Of a stretch of 64,000 nucleotides of DNA, positions 33,680 to 43,109 are shown in pieces. The translations under genes and the position numbers were made by a program. The DNA is from Alkalihalobacterium alkalinitrilicum. Its GTDB lineage: Bacteria; Bacillota; Bacilli; Bacillales; Bacillaceae_F. Position 1 is the first letter of the stretch, and each line of letters opens with the position of its first letter. The DNA lies in the NCBI RefSeq assembly GCF_002019605.1, contig NZ_KV917368.1, positions 5,281,885-5,345,884 on the forward strand. Direction: 5' to 3'. Under the pieces are notes generated by a model. The model saw only the letters and a program-made list of their open reading frames with translations, was not told where the DNA came from and did not search any database.

Positions 33680-35210
33680 ACTCAACTTTCGCACCAATAA
33701 AAGTTCAATAAGTTCAACCAGCAGTAGTTGCTGAGGTCATTGAAATGCTTTCATTGACACGAAAAAATTGCATGAAAAAACACCCATTCTTTTGGTATAG
33801 TTGATTTGCCTAGAATCAAATACCATACAGAAGAGGTGTCCTCTATATGATAGCGAATAATGACCAACCTAAGCAACTACCAAATGAAATAAAATCTACA
33901 TTTATAGAACTAAAAGTATTGAAACATCTTAGAAAAGCTGGAATTACTAAGTCGTTTGGCTTTACCTGTGCTTATTTATTTCAGCTCATTTTCTGTTTGA
34001 TCTTTGAAAACAAAAACTGGTTTCGTACACTCGAAAGCAAGAAATCTACAGATATTCCAGCTAAAGATGCGATCTACCGTTTCTTAAACCGTTCTACTTA
34101 TTCATGGAGAAGATTTCTACTTTTATTAAGCGCACACTCAATTGAAAAAGTAAGTAAACTTACGAATCATGAGCGTGTTAAAGTATTGATTGTAGACGAT
34201 TCTTCCTATGACAAAAATCGAAGTAAATCGGTTGAACTCCTAGCGCGATGCTTTGATCATGCTTCTCAAAAAATACGCTTTTACAAAGGGTTTCGTATGC
34301 TTACTTTTGGATGGTCTGATGGTACAACGTTTATGCCTGTAGACTTTTCTTTATTGAGCTCTAAAAACAGTGTCATCAATGGAATATCAGATAAAATTGA
34401 CAAGCGCAGTTCGGGTTACAAGCGACGCCTAGAAGCTTTACAATCTGCACCTGACCAAATTCCTACAATGATACAACGTGCATTGAACACTGGAATCGAA
34501 GCCTCTTATGTGCTGATGGATACGTGGTTTACACATCAACCGCTTATTAAAGAGATCAAAGATCAAGGTCTTGATGTGATTGGCATGGTGAAAAACTTGA
34601 AGCAACGATATATCATGAATGATAAACGAGTAAGCCTAAAGGAACTGTATCAATTAGCCAAGCCTATCCAAGGGAAGAAAGGGATTCTTCGGTCGATTCA
34701 AACGACACAAGCTAATGGCATTCCAGTTAAGATTGTATTTGTCCGTAACCGTAATAAAAAGAGCGAATGGTTAGCTATTTTAAGTACAGATTGTACACTA
34801 AGTGAACAAGAAATCATTCGTATTTACGGTATTCGCTGGGACATCGAAGTCTTTTTTAAAACAACAAAGTCATTATTAAAGCTACAAAAGGAGTTTCAAG
34901 GTCGTTCGTATGACTCCTTGATTTGTCATACCACAATCGTCTTTACTAGATACATTGTACTCTCTTGGCAAAACCGTTGCAGTACAGACCAACGGACATT
35001 AGGTGGTCTATTTTATGATCTTTGCGATGAAATCAGTGACCTCGATTGGGCTGTCGCACTGGGGCAGCTACTCGAGCTTCTTCAAGATGACTTGAAAGAA
35101 AGTAACAAAAAAATACAAAAGTTAATCAAAAGTCAACTACAACACTGGATTGCGGCCTTACCTAATTACATCAAAGTCTACCTGCCTATATCAGTGTGCG
35201 AAAGTTGAGT
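33680..35210 (+). mobile_element. Intact IS4-superfamily insertion sequence with 5-bp target duplication
   Basis: A 1531-bp element with perfect 15-bp terminal inverted repeats, ACTCAACTTTCGCAC at the left and GTGCGAAAGTTGAGT at the right, flanked by the direct repeat AATTC (33675-33679 and 35211-35215). It holds one full transposase gene. Identical ends, clean duplication and an unbroken gene point to a recent insertion. The 5-bp duplication would suit the ISH3 branch of IS4-related elements, but the subgroup is a guess. Confidence 0.93.
33847..35208 (+). CDS. IS4-type DDE transposase
   Basis: A 453-residue transposase. DDE residues can be placed at D117 in VLIVDDSSYDK, D225 in YVLMDTWFTH and E334 in the YREK signature IYGIRWDIEVFFKTTK (Y327, R330, E334, K341), which defines IS4-type enzymes. 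The stop codon lies in the right inverted repeat. ATG 33847 follows GAAGAGGTG; the 167 bases from the left end to the start hold its promoter region. No stop or frameshift, so it should be active. Confidence 0.95.
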   Translation: MIANNDQPKQLPNEIKSTFIELKVLKHLRKAGITKSFGFTCAYLFQLIFCLIFENKNWFRTLESKKSTDIPAKDAIYRFLNRSTYSWRRFLLLLSAHSIEKVSKLTNHERVKVLIVDDSSYDKNRSKSVELLARCFDHASQKIRFYKGFRMLTFGWSDGTTFMPVDFSLLSSKNSVINGISDKIDKRSSGYKRRLEALQSAPDQIPTMIQRALNTGIEASYVLMDTWFTHQPLIKEIKDQGLDVIGMVKNLKQRYIMNDKRVSLKELYQLAKPIQGKKGILRSIQTTQANGIPVKIVFVRNRNKKSEWLAILSTDCTLSEQEIIRIYGIRWDIEVFFKTTKSLLKLQKEFQGRSYDSLICHTTIVFTRYIVLSWQNRCSTDQRTLGGLFYDLCDEISDLDWAVALGQLLELLQDDLKESNKKIQKLIKSQLQHWIAALPNYIKVYLPISVCES

Positions 35211-35378
35211 AATTCAGATATTCTAGAAGCTTATAGGTTTTGCAAAATTTTAAAAAGTAAAAAAATATATAAAAATAGTCAACGAAAAAACATGATTATC
35301 TTTAGTTTTTAAATTTTTTATGATAGGATAAAAAAACAAACAGGATTGCTAGCGACCCATAAAGGTAAGGTGTGTACA

Positions 35379-35930
35379 TTGAGAGTCATTTCAGGTGAAA
35401 AGAAAGGTCAGCCGTTAAAAGCGGTACCAGGATCGACAACGAGACCAACTACAGATAAAGTGAAAGAATCGATATTTAATATCATCGGTCCTTATTTTTA
35501 CGGTGGGTGGGTACTCGATCTATACGGGGGAAGTGGTAACTTAGGCATTGAGGCACTGAGTAGAGGTGTTGAAAAAGCCATTTTTGTTGACCAGAACAGA
35601 AAAGCGATTGATATTATTAAAGAGAACTTAAGTTTATGTTCGTTTTCAGATCGTGCAGAGGTTTATCGAAATGATGCGAAACGAGCATTGAAAGCGCTTA
35701 TTAAGAGAGAGATTTCATTTACATATATTTTTTTAGATCCACCGTATGCAGAGCAAAAAATAGAAGCTGAAATTGGTATCATAAACGATTTTCAGTTGTT
35801 AGAGAATGGTGGAACAATTGTTGCAGAACATGCTGCATCAATTGAATTAGCTAAGTACATAGGTTCTTTCTCCTGTAAAAGACGTGAAGTGTATGGAGAC
35901 ACAGCTATATCATTTTATATGTATGATTAA
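35379..35930 (+). CDS. rsmD: 16S rRNA (guanine966-N2)-methyltransferase
   Basis: A 183-residue Rossmann-fold methyltransferase (B. subtilis ylbH). SAM loop: DLYGGSGNLGIEALSRG; catalytic FLDPPYAEQ; TTRPTTDKVKESIFNIIGPYF at the N-terminus is family-specific. Start is taken as TTG 35379 (MRVISGEKKGQ) because AAGGTAAGGTG precedes it and the family begins MRVISG; eleven upstream codons are excluded. It is followed by coaD 28 bp later as in B. subtilis. The IS element 168 bp upstream may have cut it from its native leader and promoter. Confidence 0.93.
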   Translation: MRVISGEKKGQPLKAVPGSTTRPTTDKVKESIFNIIGPYFYGGWVLDLYGGSGNLGIEALSRGVEKAIFVDQNRKAIDIIKENLSLCSFSDRAEVYRNDAKRALKALIKREISFTYIFLDPPYAEQKIEAEIGIINDFQLLENGGTIVAEHAASIELAKYIGSFSCKRREVYGDTAISFYMYD

Positions 35931-35943
35931 TTTTTAGATATGA

Positions 35944-36445
<502 letters not shown>

Positions 36446-36447
<2 letters not shown>

Positions 36448-36548
36448 AGAGGTTGACTCATAAGTGTTTTGTCCTACCATAACTGTTGTTTTTAAACAAT
36501 TAGATTATGGGCGAGGGCCTGACACTTTATTATTGAGTCGCCTCTTTA
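36446..36548. repeat. 103-bp hairpin element with GACTCA ends between coaD and ylbJ
   Basis: AAAGAGGTTGACTCA at the left pairs with TGAGTCGCCTCTTT at the right, with A and T runs outside. It overlaps the stop codons of both convergent genes. It is the third member of the family seen at 10131 and 13945 and probably acts as a two-way terminator. Confidence 0.75.
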
Positions 36549-37766
36549 TTTTACGGCTAACGCTCGCTTAGAACGAATGATTATATAAAGAACCAAGGAA
36601 AAGACCGTAATCATTGATCCGAACTGTACGATTCCATTCCAACCTGTTAGTAGCCAAGACCAAGTTTGTTCTTGTAGAAATACTGGAATGGTCCCATCAC
36701 TTGATGCTCCAACTTGATTTACATAAAATGGTTTCCATAAAATGATAACGACCAAAGAAGCGATAAAGCCATGCATTATTCTCGCGATGAAATAAGGTTT
36801 AAAGCGAATATCTGTATCTGCTAATATACTAGCAACTTGAGCTTGAACGGAAAAGCCACTAAAAGCTAAAATGAAGCTAACAATAATTACTTGTTGTAGT
36901 AATAGAACGTTTTCAGCTTCTGATGTCATTTGGCTTCCAAGTGTAATCTCAAACAAACCAGAAATGAGAGGTATACTTAGTTCACTTGAAATGGATAGAA
37001 AAGTAAGGAAAATGGAAGTAAAAGATGATAATACCGTGATCACTCCTATTAAACTTAAAAGCTTATTTAATACTGAAAATAAAATAATAAACCCGCCGAT
37101 CATTAATAGAGTATTGATCGACGATTGAACAGCGTCACCGAGTAGTTTTCCAATGGGGCGGCCATCTTTTAAACGTTCTCTATGCAAAGAATTGAGAGCG
37201 TGCTTTAAACCCTTACCTTGATTTTTTTCTTCTTCTTTAACCAATATTTCCTTTCCACCATGAAATCGCATAATAAAACCAACACAAAAATTACCAATAT
37301 AGTGTGCGAGAGCAAGAATAACCCCTAATGCTGGGTTATGAAAAAAGCCGACTGCTACTGCCCCGAATATAAAGAGAGGATTAGAGGCATTTGTAAATGA
37401 CACAAGCCGCTCCGCTTCTAATCGAGTAAGCTGTTTTTCTTGGCGTAATCTTGCTGTTAATTTTGCGCCTGCTGGAAAGCCTGAGGCTAATCCCATAGCC
37501 CAGACAAAACCTCCAACTCCAGGTACTCTAAAAACAGGTCGCATGAATGGATTTAGAAGTGTCCCAATAAATGTGACGACACCAAAGCCAATAAGGAGTT
37601 CAGAAACGATAAAAAAAGGTAATAATGAAGGGAAAACAACTTCCCACCACATCGTTAAACCACGTAGAGAAGCTTCGAATGATTCTTTAGGGTATATCAT
37701 TAAAGAAGCAGTTAGTGAAGTTGCTAAAATGGCAAGTACGATTGTTTTTAACATTGAAAATTTCAA
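36546..37766 (-). CDS. ylbJ: Sporulation integral membrane protein YlbJ
   Basis: A 406-residue polytopic membrane protein with nucleoside-recognition (Gate) type domains: WWEVVFPSLLPFFIVSELLIGFG near the start, VPGVGGFVWAMGLASGFPAGAK, RLVSFTNASNPLFIFGAVAVGFF, and FSGFSVQAQVASILADT late in the chain. YlbJ is made in the mother cell under sigma-E in B. subtilis and is needed for resistant spores. Start TTG 37766 lies 9 bases after GGAGGAAA on the minus strand. Confidence 0.92.
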   Translation of the reverse strand: MKFSMLKTIVLAILATSLTASLMIYPKESFEASLRGLTMWWEVVFPSLLPFFIVSELLIGFGVVTFIGTLLNPFMRPVFRVPGVGGFVWAMGLASGFPAGAKLTARLRQEKQLTRLEAERLVSFTNASNPLFIFGAVAVGFFHNPALGVILALAHYIGNFCVGFIMRFHGGKEILVKEEEKNQGKGLKHALNSLHRERLKDGRPIGKLLGDAVQSSINTLLMIGGFIILFSVLNKLLSLIGVITVLSSFTSIFLTFLSISSELSIPLISGLFEITLGSQMTSEAENVLLLQQVIIVSFILAFSGFSVQAQVASILADTDIRFKPYFIARIMHGFIASLVVIILWKPFYVNQVGASSDGTIPVFLQEQTWSWLLTGWNGIVQFGSMITVFSLVLYIIIRSKRALAVK

Positions 37767-37892
37767 GAGGGTTTCCTCCTAACTATAAATCAAATCCAAC
37801 CTGTCCCATTAATCAATATACGTATAGCTCGTCAATTTAGACCATATGATTGAAAACAGGGGTTGTAAGCTGTAAGATAGGAGTTGATATTT

Positions 37893-38690
37893 TTGGAACG
37901 TCCTAAAATTGGATTAGCTTTAGGGTCTGGTGGAGCAAGAGGTTTTGCACATATCGGAGTATTAAAAGTATTAGAAGATGCGAAAGTCCCCATTGATGTT
38001 ATTGCTGGCAGTAGTATGGGGTCTCTTGTTGGTGTTCTATATGGTGCTGGACAATCCACAGATCATCTTGAAAGGTTCGCGAAACTTTTTCGACGAAAAT
38101 ATTATTTAGATTTTATCGTACCGAAGATGGGGTTTGTTGCGGGGAAAAAAGTTAAGGAACTCATTCATATTTTAGCAAAAGGGAAAAACCTGGAAGACTT
38201 ATCGCCTCCAGTTTCAGTTGTAGCTACTGATTTACTTAAGGGAGAACGAGTTGTTTTTAATAATGGCCCTGCAGCTCCTGCCGTTCGAGCGAGTATATCA
38301 ATACCAGGTATTTTTGTTCCTGAGAAATTGAACGGACGTCTTTTAGTAGATGGTGGTGTGATCGACCGTGTACCTGTGTCCGTAGTGAGAGAAATGGGAG
38401 CAGATATAACGATCGCGGTCGATGTTTCTTTCTTTCAAGATGAGCCACCTATTTCATCGATCTACGATGTTATTTTACAAACGATGGATATTATGGAACG
38501 AGAGATGGTTCGGTATCGAGAAATTGATACGGATGTAATTATCCGTCCGATGATTAAGCAAGCAAGCTCAATTGCTTTTACGAATGTAGAAGAATATATT
38601 AAACTTGGGGAGGAAGAAGCAAAAAAACACCTTGACGACATTCACGAACAAATAGACAGGTGGAAGGAGAAACAATCCAATGGTCATTGA
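37893..38690 (+). CDS. ylbK: Patatin-like phospholipase YlbK
   Basis: A 265-residue alpha/beta hydrolase of the patatin/RssA type. Oxyanion loop GSGGARGFAHIG (~10-21), nucleophile motif AGSSMGSL (G39-S-S41-M-G43) and the DGGVIDRVPV catalytic aspartate D153 are all present. Likely hydrolyses lipid esters at the membrane; substrate unknown. TTG 37893 is chosen because AGGAGT lies 8 bases before it, while the TTG at 37884 overlaps that site. Its end overlaps the start of ylbL by 11 bases. Confidence 0.92.
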   Translation: MERPKIGLALGSGGARGFAHIGVLKVLEDAKVPIDVIAGSSMGSLVGVLYGAGQSTDHLERFAKLFRRKYYLDFIVPKMGFVAGKKVKELIHILAKGKNLEDLSPPVSVVATDLLKGERVVFNNGPAAPAVRASISIPGIFVPEKLNGRLLVDGGVIDRVPVSVVREMGADITIAVDVSFFQDEPPISSIYDVILQTMDIMEREMVRYREIDTDVIIRPMIKQASSIAFTNVEEYIKLGEEEAKKHLDDIHEQIDRWKEKQSNGH

Positions 38691-39726
38691 AAAAAAGAAA
38701 AAAATAAGTAAAGTTTGGATTATTGGTGCCATATTAATCATACTTCATTTTTATAAACTCCCTTTTTATTACTCGCAACCAGGAGATGCTAAAGAACTAG
38801 CGCCATATGTAGAGGTAGAAGGCGGATATAAGGAAGAACAAGGATCTTTTATGTTAACAACTGTATTAATGGGGCAAACGAATGTTTATTTTTATGCTTG
38901 GGCTCATTTCAGTGAATTCCGTGATATCTACCCAGAAGATCAAGTTAAGCGTCCTGAAGAAACAGAAGAAGATTATCATCACAGGCAACAAATGATGATG
39001 AATACTTCGCAAGACGCTGCAAAAATTGCTGCCTATAACTTCGCAGGGAAGGACATTGATATATCGTATAATGGAATAATGATTACCTCATTTATTGAGG
39101 GGATGTCTGGTGAAAAGTACTTAACTTATGAAGATCGAATATTAAAAGTAGATGGTTATCGTGTCCAAACTGTTAATGAATTAAATCAACGACTAGCTGG
39201 TAAAGAGTTAGGAGATGAGGTTATATTAACTGTCATGAGGAATAAAGAGGAAGTTGATCTTACAGTTCCATTATCGCTGTTTCCAGACGATATTGATGGC
39301 GGTGAAGGTAGAGTAGGAATTGGTATTATGTACCCAGTAACAGATCGAACGCTCGCCTTTGATCCTGAAGTAACGATTGATGTCCGCAACATCGGCGGTC
39401 CATCAGCGGGGTTCATGTTTTCATTAGAAGTTCTTAATCAATTAACTCCAGAAGATTTGACGAAAGGATACCATATTTCTGGTACGGGGACGATTGACGA
39501 AGAAGGAAATGTAGGTAGGATTGGTGGTGCTAAACAAAAGGTAGTGGCAGCACATAAGGCAGGATCGGACATTTTCTTTGTACCACGAGAAGGTGGTCGT
39601 GAAGATTCAAATTATGAAGAAGCGTTGGCTACGGCAAAAGAAATTAAGACTACTACTAAAATAGTAGGGGTTGACACAATAGCAGAAGCCGTTGAATATT
39701 TAGAGCAACTGGAAAGACAAGACTAA
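38680..39726 (+). CDS. ylbL: PDZ-Lon type membrane protease YlbL (DdcP)
   Basis: A 348-residue membrane-anchored serine protease: helix near the N-terminus (VWIIGAILIILHFY), PDZ domain (~125-205; LTYEDRILKVDGYRVQTVNEL), and a C-terminal Lon-type domain with the Ser-Lys dyad S242 in IGGPSAGFMFSLE and K285 in GGAKQKVVAA. In B. subtilis this protease (DdcP) removes the SOS division inhibitor YneA during checkpoint recovery. Translation is probably coupled to ylbK through the 11-base overlap. A terminator follows. Confidence 0.93.
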   Translation: MVIEKKKKISKVWIIGAILIILHFYKLPFYYSQPGDAKELAPYVEVEGGYKEEQGSFMLTTVLMGQTNVYFYAWAHFSEFRDIYPEDQVKRPEETEEDYHHRQQMMMNTSQDAAKIAAYNFAGKDIDISYNGIMITSFIEGMSGEKYLTYEDRILKVDGYRVQTVNELNQRLAGKELGDEVILTVMRNKEEVDLTVPLSLFPDDIDGGEGRVGIGIMYPVTDRTLAFDPEVTIDVRNIGGPSAGFMFSLEVLNQLTPEDLTKGYHISGTGTIDEEGNVGRIGGAKQKVVAAHKAGSDIFFVPREGGREDSNYEEALATAKEIKTTTKIVGVDTIAEAVEYLEQLERQD

Positions 39727-39731
39727 TATAG

Positions 39732-39763
39732 GAGGGGGATAGTAGATATCACCCCTCTTTTTT
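39732..39763. terminator. Bidirectional terminator between ylbL and tmcAL
   Basis: GAGGGGGATA pairs with TATCACCCCTC around GTAGA, followed by TTTTTT; it touches the stop of the convergent tmcAL gene. Confidence 0.75.
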
Positions 39764-40991
39764 AATGTTCAGTAAACCGAATAGGCGAGTGGATGGTTTC
39801 TTCTTTTAAACGTTCACTTTGGACTTCTATTGGTAGTCCGAGTGTATAAATGGAAGCCACCTTTTTATCCAATTCGAGAAGAGGATGATCAAAAGCGTTC
39901 AACTTTGTAATAAGCGGAAGTTCGATTGTTTTTTTTATTTTATTTAAGTAACTTTGTCCTTTTGAATTCATACCTAGCAAACGAAGATAAGGAGGAGGAT
40001 TCCCGTTATTTGCCCACTCCATCTCTTCTTTTTTGGTGTTCGTTAAAATATGTAAACAATATCGTTGTAGTCGATTCCAAGTGTAGCGTTTTGTTTTTAC
40101 TAAATTCATGAATTCCAAAAAGCTATTTGCTGAACGAATATTTCGTTTGAAGCGGTGTTCTAGCCCTTCTTCACCTTCATATATGGCAGCGAGTTCTGTT
40201 TCGGATAAAGAGAGGATCTTATATTTAAGTAATGGGAAGTATCGCTCCCAATCATGTAGTGTATCGTACACTGTCTCGTAATCTGATAATAATTTTAATG
40301 TACTAGTTGGTATGACTTGATGGATCGTATCTTTTGAGTTTTGATTTTGGTTAAATATGGCTTTCCTAATACTTGTAGCGCTAGCTATCGTTTCTGAGGC
40401 GAAACCCTCATCGTGATATTGTGCTGATTTCCTTTGGATCGTTCTTCCAATCATTTTTTGACCTAATCGGTGGATGGCTTCAACATAGTGATAACCTAAA
40501 ATATTATTAGGTTGAGACAAGTCTAGCATTTGTTGATTACCTTTTATATGAAGGAAAGCTAATGAAGTTGCTTTTGGGTAACTATTTCCTTCTCGCATAA
40601 ACAACTGGACCTTTTCGTTAAATGCTTGTTTGTTTTCTATCATAAACTCATATAGTTCGTAAAAAAGATGGATGTCACCTGCTTCACTTCCAAAACAAAT
40701 TTCACGAACTCCAATCGCTTGTAAAAGTGAAATGGAACCGAATGCGAATATTTCTGCTTTTTGGGTAGAATAGGCATAAGGTAGTTCAATGACGATATCA
40801 ACACCTGCAGCTAAGGCCATTTTCGTTCGTTGCCATTTAGAAACGATTGCTGGCTCCCCTCTTTGCAAAAAGTGACCGCTCATGACAGCAATGACAACAT
40901 CGCCATTTGTTATACGTTTTGTTTCTTGTAAATGAAATAGATGTCCATTATGTAAAGGGTTATATTCAACAACAACTCCGACTGCTTTCAT
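39762..40991 (-). CDS. tmcAL: tRNA(Met) cytidine acetate ligase
   Basis: A 409-residue enzyme (B. subtilis YlbM) that uses acetate and ATP to form N4-acetylcytidine at the wobble base of elongator tRNA-Met. N-terminal nucleotidyltransferase-like domain with HxGH motif VEYNPLHNGHLFHL, then AVMSGHFLQRGEPAIVSKW, ELPYAYSTQKAEIFAFG and ICFGSEAGDIH. ATG 40991 with GGAGGTAC upstream on the minus strand. It is divergent from ylbN; the gap holds the ylbN promoter. Confidence 0.95.
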   Translation of the reverse strand: MKAVGVVVEYNPLHNGHLFHLQETKRITNGDVVIAVMSGHFLQRGEPAIVSKWQRTKMALAAGVDIVIELPYAYSTQKAEIFAFGSISLLQAIGVREICFGSEAGDIHLFYELYEFMIENKQAFNEKVQLFMREGNSYPKATSLAFLHIKGNQQMLDLSQPNNILGYHYVEAIHRLGQKMIGRTIQRKSAQYHDEGFASETIASATSIRKAIFNQNQNSKDTIHQVIPTSTLKLLSDYETVYDTLHDWERYFPLLKYKILSLSETELAAIYEGEEGLEHRFKRNIRSANSFLEFMNLVKTKRYTWNRLQRYCLHILTNTKKEEMEWANNGNPPPYLRLLGMNSKGQSYLNKIKKTIELPLITKLNAFDHPLLELDKKVASIYTLGLPIEVQSERLKEETIHSPIRFTEH

Positions 40992-41185
40992 ATTTGTACC
41001 TCCAAAATAATTACCTACTAAATTAGTATAAACTGTGTGATCAAGTAATAGACGTTGTTGGCGTAAATAAAAGGATTTGGATATAAAATCTCTTTAATAA
41101 AAAGTATAGCATCTATAAAAGAACTTGCAATTTAAAGGGGAAAAATGATAAAGTAAACACTTGAAAAGAGTGTAAAGAAAATAAG

Positions 41186-41214
41186 TTGACAAATATTAAT
41201 TACACAGCTATAAT
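41186..41214 (+). promoter_or_regulatory. Perfect consensus sigma-A promoter of ylbN-rpmF
   Basis: TTGACA (41186-41191) and TATAAT (41209-41214) match the consensus in all twelve bases with the ideal 17-bp spacing. Transcription would start near 41221, about 20 bases before the ylbN start, giving a short leader for the ylbN-rpmF transcript. Confidence 0.92.
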
Positions 41215-41241
41215 TACTCTTGTTGCCTTGAGGTGATTCTT

Positions 41242-41754
41242 TTGAAATGGACAGTTCAACAACTGAATGGTTTGAAAAGTAAAGGATTAACGATTGATGA
41301 GATTGTAGATCTCAATGAATTAAAAAAGATTGATCCACAAATTCGTGAAATTAGTCCAGTTCATGTGACTGGTGAAGCGATATTTTCTAAAAATCTAATC
41401 TCGTTTCCTCTTGATATAAAGGGAGAAATGACTTTACCTTGTTCAAGGTCGTTATTAGATGTAAAGTTTCCTTTTCACATTCAAGTGAAAGAAGTTTTTA
41501 GTTTAGACGATTATGCATGGGTAAGCGAAGATGAAGCAGAAGATGTTCATACTCTTGAAGGAGATACCCTTGATCTTGTTCCATATATTATGGAGCACAT
41601 TCTTCTTGAGATCCCACTCCAACTTATTAGTGAGAAAGCGGATGAAAAAGGTCTTCAATCTGGTCAAGACTGGGAATTAATTACGGAAGAAAACAAGCAA
41701 GATCGTATTGATCCTCGTTTGGCAGATTTAGCGAAATTCTTTGATAAACAATAG
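41242..41754 (+). CDS. ylbN: YceD family (DUF177) protein YlbN
   Basis: A 170-residue protein of the YceD/DUF177 family that is usually encoded just before rpmF, as here. Typical segments are GEMTLPCSRSLLDVKFPF (with the conserved cysteine), the acidic DLVPYIMEHILLEIPLQL helix and a DPRLADLAKFFD end. In other bacteria and plants it is linked to 23S rRNA or 50S biogenesis. TTG 41242 (MKWTVQQLNG) follows GAGGTGATT; a GTG inside that site (41233) is rejected. Confidence 0.9.
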   Translation: MKWTVQQLNGLKSKGLTIDEIVDLNELKKIDPQIREISPVHVTGEAIFSKNLISFPLDIKGEMTLPCSRSLLDVKFPFHIQVKEVFSLDDYAWVSEDEAEDVHTLEGDTLDLVPYIMEHILLEIPLQLISEKADEKGLQSGQDWELITEENKQDRIDPRLADLAKFFDKQ

Positions 41755-41871
41755 TATTGGGAGCATCGGCTTTTTCGGCCTTAATTGTTCTGGTTAGCAC
41801 CACTAACCGCATAAATAGCATATTTGCAAAATTTAAAGTAACAGTGATAGCCCTTTAAGGAGGTGGGAATG

Positions 41872-42045
41872 ATGGCAGTACCTTTTAGAAGAACTTCAAA
41901 AACTCGCAAAAGAAAACGTCGTACTCACTACAAATTAGCAGTACCAGGTATGGTAAAGTGCCCAGAGTGTGGAGAGTTAAAGATTGCACACCGTGTATGT
42001 AAAGAGTGTGGATCATACAAAGGCCAAGACGTTTTAAACAAATAA
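41872..42045 (+). CDS. rpmF: Ribosomal protein bL32
   Basis: A 57-residue large-subunit protein: [20 protein letters not shown], then the zinc ribbon CPECGEL...CKECG with all four cysteines, so this is the zinc-binding paralogue type. AAGGAGGTG lies before two successive ATG codons (41869 and 41872); the family start MAVP favours 41872. The 117-bp gap after ylbN contains a small GGTTAG/CTAACC hairpin. Terminator at 42064. Confidence 0.97.
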   Translation: MAVPFRRTSKTRKRKRRTHYKLAVPGMVKCPECGELKIAHRVCKECGSYKGQDVLNK

Positions 42046-42063
42046 TAAATGAGTTTCATAAAT

Positions 42064-42099
42064 AATAAGCAGAGGGCAGAGCCTTTTGCTTATTTTTTA
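42064..42099 (+). terminator. Terminator after rpmF
   Basis: AATAAGCA...GGGC pairs with GCCTTT...TGCTTATT around AGA and is followed by TTTTT. Confidence 0.78.
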
Positions 42100-42165
42100 T
42101 ATTTGGAAGGAAAATTAAAAAATATGTCGAAAGAATTATTTTAAGAGATAAAGGGGGATTGGAAA

Positions 42166-42924
42166 GTGGAAAAAGTACAGTTAATTCGTGAGGCAGGTAT
42201 AGCATGGTTAATTATTAACCGAGAAGATAAAAGGAATGCAGTAGATTATGATGTAATGGACCTACTTACAGAAAAGTTAGACGAAATTGAAAAAAATGAA
42301 GAAGACAAACTTGTTGTTATCAGGGGTACAGGGAATCAAGCTTTTTGTTCGGGTGGCGATCTTTCGATATTTCATGCATTACATACGAAAAAACAAGCAG
42401 AACATATGCTTTCGAAAATGGGAGAAATTTTGTTCCGACTATTTTTCTTTCCAAAGCCAACAGTGGCGGCAATCAATGGTACGGCTGTAGGTGGAGGGTG
42501 TGAGTTAGCCACTGCGTGTGATTTTCGGCTAGCAGCCCCGCATGTAAAGGTAGGGTTCGTTCAAGGAACACTTGGAATAACAACAGGATGGGGCGCATCT
42601 ACCATGTTGTTTGAACGTGTTAATCAATCAGATGCAATGAATATGCTCATGACAGCTAAACGATATGATGCAGAAGAAGCAGTTGACGTAAATTTTGTTC
42701 AACAAATTATAAACACGGAGAACTTTGACGAAGGGTGTAAAGAATGGTTAGCTCCGTTCTTAAAACAGTCGACACCTGTTCTAAGAGCTTATAAAAAGCG
42801 TTGGAATGATCGTTTTGATAAAGCGAGTGTAAAAAATAGGTTTATAAAAGAAATTGATGAATGTTCGACACTTTGGGAAACGGATGAACACCATGCAGCG
42901 GTTGAACGGTTTTTATCAAAGTAA
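42166..42924 (+). CDS. Enoyl-CoA hydratase/isomerase family protein
   Basis: A 252-residue crotonase-fold protein. NREDKRNAVDYDVM, the oxyanion half FCSGGDLSIFHAL and PTVAAINGTAVGGGCELATACDFRLA are clear. The second half GFVQGTLGITTGWGAST lacks the usual Glu of true hydratases at the first position (GxxE...) in part, so it may be an isomerase, decarboxylase or hydrolase of the family. Start GTG 42166 with AAAGGGGGA 8 bases before. B. subtilis has no such gene between rpmF and ylbO; it is an extra gene here. Confidence 0.88.
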   Translation: MEKVQLIREAGIAWLIINREDKRNAVDYDVMDLLTEKLDEIEKNEEDKLVVIRGTGNQAFCSGGDLSIFHALHTKKQAEHMLSKMGEILFRLFFFPKPTVAAINGTAVGGGCELATACDFRLAAPHVKVGFVQGTLGITTGWGASTMLFERVNQSDAMNMLMTAKRYDAEEAVDVNFVQQIINTENFDEGCKEWLAPFLKQSTPVLRAYKKRWNDRFDKASVKNRFIKEIDECSTLWETDEHHAAVERFLSK

Positions 42925-43109
42925 ACGATTTAGTATCGTTCTTGACAAGTGACAGTGTTAAGCATAAACAGCGACTTAAAGCTCTCATTCTTGTCAATAG
43001 GAATACTTTGATTAAATCAAGGACATAATCCTTTAATAGAACATAAAAGTCTATCTTATCTAGTAGATGCATAAGTATAGACAAAAGATGTTTTAGGAGG
43101 GAAAATAAC

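Noticed and set aside
42166-42924. Operon link between the enoyl-CoA hydratase gene and a fatty acid degradation cluster
   Set aside because: No other beta-oxidation gene lies near; the gene stands alone between rpmF and gerR.
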